Assembly (NCBI GenBank): GCA_910579755.1
Contig: CAJTVB010000008.1
Coordinates: forward strand, 1 to 64,000
Reading direction: 5' to 3'
DNA: 64,000 bases
DNA from: an uncultured Acetatifactor sp.
Lineage (GTDB): Bacteria; Bacillota; Clostridia; Lachnospirales; Lachnospiraceae
Below, one piece after another: positions 60,902 to 64,000 of this stretch. Every line of letters begins with the position of its first letter. Position 1 is the first letter of the stretch. A program made the translations under genes and the position numbers. The notes beneath the pieces were generated by a model, which had not been told where the DNA came from, did no database searches, and saw only the letters and a list, made by a program, of their open reading frames with translations.

Positions 60902-61810
60902 ATGAACACACAGGTGACCATAGCAGGGGTGACCTTTCAAAACCCCGTTATGACAGCATCGGGAACCTTCGGGTCCGGGATGGAGTATTCGGAATTTGTC
61001 GATTTGAACAGACTTGGAGCAGTAGTCACCAAGGGGGTGGCCAATGTTCCCTGGCCAGGAAACCCTGTGCCCCGGGTGGCGGAGGTTTACGGGGGAATGC
61101 TGAACGCTATTGGACTGCAGAATCCGGGAATTCAGGTATTTATGGAGAGAGATATCCCTTTTCTGAAGCAGTTTCATACCAAGATTATCGTTAATGTCTG
61201 CGGAAAGACTGTGGAGGATTATGTTGATGTGGTGGAAAGACTGGGGGAGGAGGACGCCGTATCCATGCTGGAGATTAATGTATCCTGCCCCAATGTGAAG
61301 GAAGGCGCCATTGCCTTCGGCCAGAAGGCGGATGCGCTGTACCATATTACCCAGGAGATCAAAAAGCATGCGAAACAGCCGGTTATTATGAAGCTGAGCC
61401 CTAATGTGACGGATATCACGGAGATGGCCAGGGCAGCGGAAGCCGCAGGAGCAGATGCCCTGTCGATGATCAATACCATTACCGGTATGAAAATCGATGT
61501 GCACAGACGCAGCTTTGCAATTGCCAACAAGACCGGCGGAATGAGCGGCCCGGCCATAAAGCCTGTGGCCGTACGTATGGTTTATCAGGCGGCTCATGCG
61601 GTGAAGATTCCCATTATCGGCATGGGAGGGATTTCCACGGGAGAGGATGCCGTGGAATTTCTGCTGGCAGGAGCCAGTGCAGTCAGTGTAGGAGCCATGA
61701 ATTTTGCGGATCCCTGTGCCACGATCCGGGTGCTGGAGGAGATAGAGTCTTATATGAAGCGATATGAAATCCATGAAATTACGGAGCTGATCGGAGCGGT
61801 GCAGGGGTAA
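60902..61810 (+). CDS. pyrD: Dihydroorotate dehydrogenase B, catalytic subunit
   Basis: FMN enzyme that oxidises dihydroorotate to orotate. The 302-residue class 1B protein has NPVMTASGTFG (about 15), the catalytic cysteine in EINVSCPNVKEG (about 129), IMKLSPNVTDI (about 163) and the FMN phosphate site GMGGISTGEDAVEF (about 240-253). AGGAGG precedes the ATG. The 148-bp gap after pyrK holds no gene. Together with pyrC and pyrK it supplies orotate; pyrE and pyrF are not in the window. Confidence 0.95.
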   Translation: MNTQVTIAGVTFQNPVMTASGTFGSGMEYSEFVDLNRLGAVVTKGVANVPWPGNPVPRVAEVYGGMLNAIGLQNPGIQVFMERDIPFLKQFHTKIIVNVCGKTVEDYVDVVERLGEEDAVSMLEINVSCPNVKEGAIAFGQKADALYHITQEIKKHAKQPVIMKLSPNVTDITEMARAAEAAGADALSMINTITGMKIDVHRRSFAIANKTGGMSGPAIKPVAVRMVYQAAHAVKIPIIGMGGISTGEDAVEFLLAGASAVSVGAMNFADPCATIRVLEEIESYMKRYEIHEITELIGAVQG

Positions 61811-61881
61811 AACAACGGCGCATAAACATGCCGGTACCTTCATATATATACTTATACAGGTATATTTATGGAGGTATTTTT

Positions 61882-63432
61882 GTGGAACTGATTAAGAGAA
61901 ATATACATATGGACCGTCTCCGGGCAGAGGCAGTCACCCAGTTTACTCTGGAGGATGATGTGAACATACCGGAGAATAAGCCTGATGTAAATGCACTGAA
62001 TCTGGAAAAGGCAGAGCTGATCATTGATGAGATCAAACCGGGCACGGACTCTGTCACAGTGCGGGGGAGGATGGCCTATGTAGTGCTGTATCACACGGTG
62101 GAGGAGGGCAGCAGCCTGGTGGTGCTGGAGGGAAAGCTTTCCTTTGACGAAAAGATCAATCTCCGGGGAGCCATGCCCACGGACAGTGTGACCGTGGAAG
62201 GGGAGGTGGAGGATCTTACCATAAGTATGATCAATTCCAGAAAGCTGAATGTACAGTCGCTGGTCACACTCAGCGCCCAGGTGGAGGAAATCTACGACGA
62301 GGAGGCTCCGGTTGCCGTCCATGGGGACGAAAAAACGGAATACAGGAAGATGCCGCTGGAGCTGGCCCAAATCGCAATCAGCAAAAACGATATTTTTCGC
62401 CTGAAGGAGGAGATCACCCTTCCCTCCAATTATCCGAACATTTTCCAGATTCTGTGGGACAACGTGTCCCTGGGAGATGTGGAGTTTAAGGTGATGGAAG
62501 AAAAGCTCACCATTTCCGGTGATGTGCACCTCTTTGTGCTGTACGAGGGAGAAGGTGAGGATCACCCGGTTCGGTCCTTTGAGACCACGATTCCCTTCAG
62601 CGGCATTTTGGAGTGCCATGGCTGCAGGGAAGGGATGCTGCCGGATATTCGTTATCGGCTGGGACAGAAGGAAATTTCCATCAGACCGGACTTTGACGGT
62701 GAGGAGCGGTGCGTCGGGCTTGAGATGGTGCTGGATATTGTGATCCGCATTTATGAGGAGGAAAAGCTGGAGATTATTTCCGATATTTACGGTGTCTCCA
62801 ATGAAGTCAAAACAGTGACTCATAAGGCTTCGCTGCGAAGGCTTTTGTCCAGGGTTACCGGGAAAACAAAGGTAACAGACCATGTTCATGTGACGGGAGG
62901 AAGCGTTCTTCAGCTGCTTCACAGCGAGGGATGCGTCTCTCTGGAACAGCAGGAGGTGGTGGAAAACGGTATTTTGCTGCAGGGCAGCCTTCAGGTGAAG
63001 GTCATGTATATTTCAGGGGAGGATGATGCGCCCTATGGCTGTACCCAGGCCCAGATCCCATATCATTATACCCTGGAGATTCCCGAAATTGCACCGGAGG
63101 ATATGGGAAAGGTACATGCTGAGGTGGAGCAGCTTCAGGTGACAATGCTGGACGGTGAGGAGATGGACGTGAAGGCGGTGCTGTGCTTCTCTACGGTGGT
63201 GTTCAAAAGTGTACCTGTGGAGCTGATCAGCCAGGTGACTGTAAGCGAGCTGGACAGCGGAAAGATGAGCAGTCTTCCGGGAATGGTGGTCTATGTGGTG
63301 AAGGACGGGGATAATCTGTGGAATATCGGCAAAAAGTATTATGTGCCGGTGGATTCCCTTCGGGAGATGAACAGTTTGGACAGTGATGAATTGAAAGCGG
63401 GTCAGAAACTGCTGATCGTAAAAGGCAGTTAA
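61882..63432 (+). CDS. DUF3794 and LysM domain protein
   Basis: A 516-residue protein made of DUF3794 (SipL/SpoVID-related) units and a C-terminal LysM domain. The first unit opens LIKRNIHMDRLRAEAVTQF and VNIPENKPDVN; a second is recognisable at ISKNDIFRLKEEITLPSNYPN (about 165); the third lies at about 330-440. The LysM motif is VYVVKDGDNLWNIGKKYY (about 470) to LKAGQKLLIV. SipL of Clostridioides is a spore-coat anchor with just this layout, so a coat morphogenesis role is likely. The start is GTG 61882 with GGAGGT upstream; the earlier frame start at 61828 lacks a site. Confidence 0.88.
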   Translation: MELIKRNIHMDRLRAEAVTQFTLEDDVNIPENKPDVNALNLEKAELIIDEIKPGTDSVTVRGRMAYVVLYHTVEEGSSLVVLEGKLSFDEKINLRGAMPTDSVTVEGEVEDLTISMINSRKLNVQSLVTLSAQVEEIYDEEAPVAVHGDEKTEYRKMPLELAQIAISKNDIFRLKEEITLPSNYPNIFQILWDNVSLGDVEFKVMEEKLTISGDVHLFVLYEGEGEDHPVRSFETTIPFSGILECHGCREGMLPDIRYRLGQKEISIRPDFDGEERCVGLEMVLDIVIRIYEEEKLEIISDIYGVSNEVKTVTHKASLRRLLSRVTGKTKVTDHVHVTGGSVLQLLHSEGCVSLEQQEVVENGILLQGSLQVKVMYISGEDDAPYGCTQAQIPYHYTLEIPEIAPEDMGKVHAEVEQLQVTMLDGEEMDVKAVLCFSTVVFKSVPVELISQVTVSELDSGKMSSLPGMVVYVVKDGDNLWNIGKKYYVPVDSLREMNSLDSDELKAGQKLLIVKGS

Positions 63433-63436
63433 CCGA

Positions 63437-63470
63437 GAAGGCTTCCGCCCGGTTCGGGCGGAAGCCTTCA
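63437..63470. terminator. Bidirectional hairpin between convergent genes
   Basis: Fourteen-pair GC-rich stem starting AAGGCTTCCGCCC and a 5-nt loop between the DUF3794 gene and the minus-strand gene at 63505. Flanking T-rich sequence is weak on both sides. Confidence 0.65.
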
Positions 63471-63504
63471 TCTATAAACAAAAGGGGAAATGATCTTATC
63501 TGGT

Positions 63505-64000
63505 CTATACCTGCGTAGGGTCTTCCGTGACAGTAGTCTTCTTTGCGGCTTCAGCCATATCGTCAAAACCCTTCATGACTGCATCGTAAGTACGCTGGGA
63601 AATATCAGGAAGAGAACCGCCCCAGGTCTTTTCCGCCTGCTTATAGCCTTTTTCAAAAGCCGCACGCATATCTTCGATCTTGTCAGGATCGCCGCCGGTC
63701 AGAGCCGTTGCGAAATCCAGAATCCGGCCGGAGGTCTGTTTTACTCCCCAGTAGCCATCCTCTGCAATATCCGCCTGAGCCTGCATCTTTGTGGCGGGAT
63801 CGACGGTAAAGTTACCCTCCCTCAGGAAGGACCAGATATCATTTGCATTGCCGTAGGCTTTGGCCTGGCCTGCCATCATTTTTTCTACCAGGCTGCGAAG
63901 CTGCTGAGTGCGGGCCTCGGCGTCCGCCTTCAGCTTATTGATCAGATTTGTGTCGGGGGTATAGGTCTTTTTGGTTGTAGAAGCAGTCTCCTTGGACGGC
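63505..64000 (-). CDS. Hypothetical protein, C-terminal part (runs off right edge)
   Basis: The frame is open to the window edge (upstream of the internal ATG at 63879 it reads KKTYTPDTNLINKLKADAEAR), so the N-terminus is missing. About 165 residues are seen, helical, with AYGNANDIWSFLREGNF, a glycine-rich IAEDGYWGVKQTSGRILDFA (about 20 residues) and a FEKGYKQAEKTWGG segment. No catalytic motif is recognised. The start and length cannot be given. Confidence 0.65.
   Translation of the reverse strand, partial: PSKETASTTKKTYTPDTNLINKLKADAEARTQQLRSLVEKMMAGQAKAYGNANDIWSFLREGNFTVDPATKMQAQADIAEDGYWGVKQTSGRILDFATALTGGDPDKIEDMRAAFEKGYKQAEKTWGGSLPDISQRTYDAVMKGFDDMAEAAKKTTVTEDPTQV

Overview
The window looks like a chromosome segment from a low-to-mid GC, spore-forming Clostridia, most likely a Lachnospiraceae (Clostridium cluster XIVa) member. 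This rests on protein style and gene content: strong AGGAGG ribosome sites, a MecA adaptor, SleB/CwlD/PdaA-type spore wall enzymes, a DUF3794-LysM protein, a class B sortase, a Na+-type F-ATPase c subunit, and the pyrK/pyrD type 1B dihydroorotate dehydrogenase. I do not claim a genus.

Layout. 1-470: tail of an IS4/IS1634-like transposase with a terminator. 600-3375: SF2 helicase, an orphan BlaI-type repressor and an unknown gene. 3450-11515: a single-strand envelope-glycan cluster (PseC-like aminotransferase, MBOAT acyltransferase, SGNH-like partner, two GT2 enzymes, GNAT, polytopic membrane protein), met head-on by a second SGNH protein. 13000-16500: mecA, a 430-bp region with back-to-back promoters and an unexplained leader or small RNA, a small unknown gene and a GH18 protein. 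16598-22513, minus strand: LPXTG-like surface protein, class B sortase, a small anchored protein, a DUF3160 lipoprotein and a CwlD-like amidase. 22669-26688: housekeeping genes (tsaC, rpiB, upp, dCMP deaminase) and a coiled-coil SleB-type hydrolase. 27374-34820: complete F1Fo ATP synthase operon atpZ-I-B-E-F-H-A-G-D-C with a near-consensus promoter. 34893-40807: unknown gene, methyltransferase, large extracytoplasmic protein, queT with a structured leader, unknown gene.

40937-52153 is the accessory region: a type I restriction-modification locus (hsdM, hsdS, a third unattached target-recognition cassette, hsdR) with an adjacent tyrosine recombinase, a DUF2325-like protein, and, between hsdS and hsdR, a three-gene module coding an ADP-ribosyltransferase-fold protein (DUF3990), a small helical protein and a NADAR-family protein. 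NADAR proteins remove ADP-ribose from guanine, so this reads as a toxin-antitoxin or defence module. Exact 26- and 27-bp direct repeats flank all three recognition cassettes, so recombination could both change the specificity of hsdS and excise the ADP-ribosylation module. This is the most interesting part of the window.

52281-63432 returns to core functions: PdaA-like deacetylase, DUF2461 plus ECF-type sigma factor, ArsR-type regulator with a clear operator-promoter followed by an ABC exporter, pyrC-pyrK-pyrD preceded by an 89-bp duplicated noncoding element, and a DUF3794-LysM protein. A partial unknown gene runs off the right edge on the minus strand. No rRNA, tRNA or CRISPR array was recognised.
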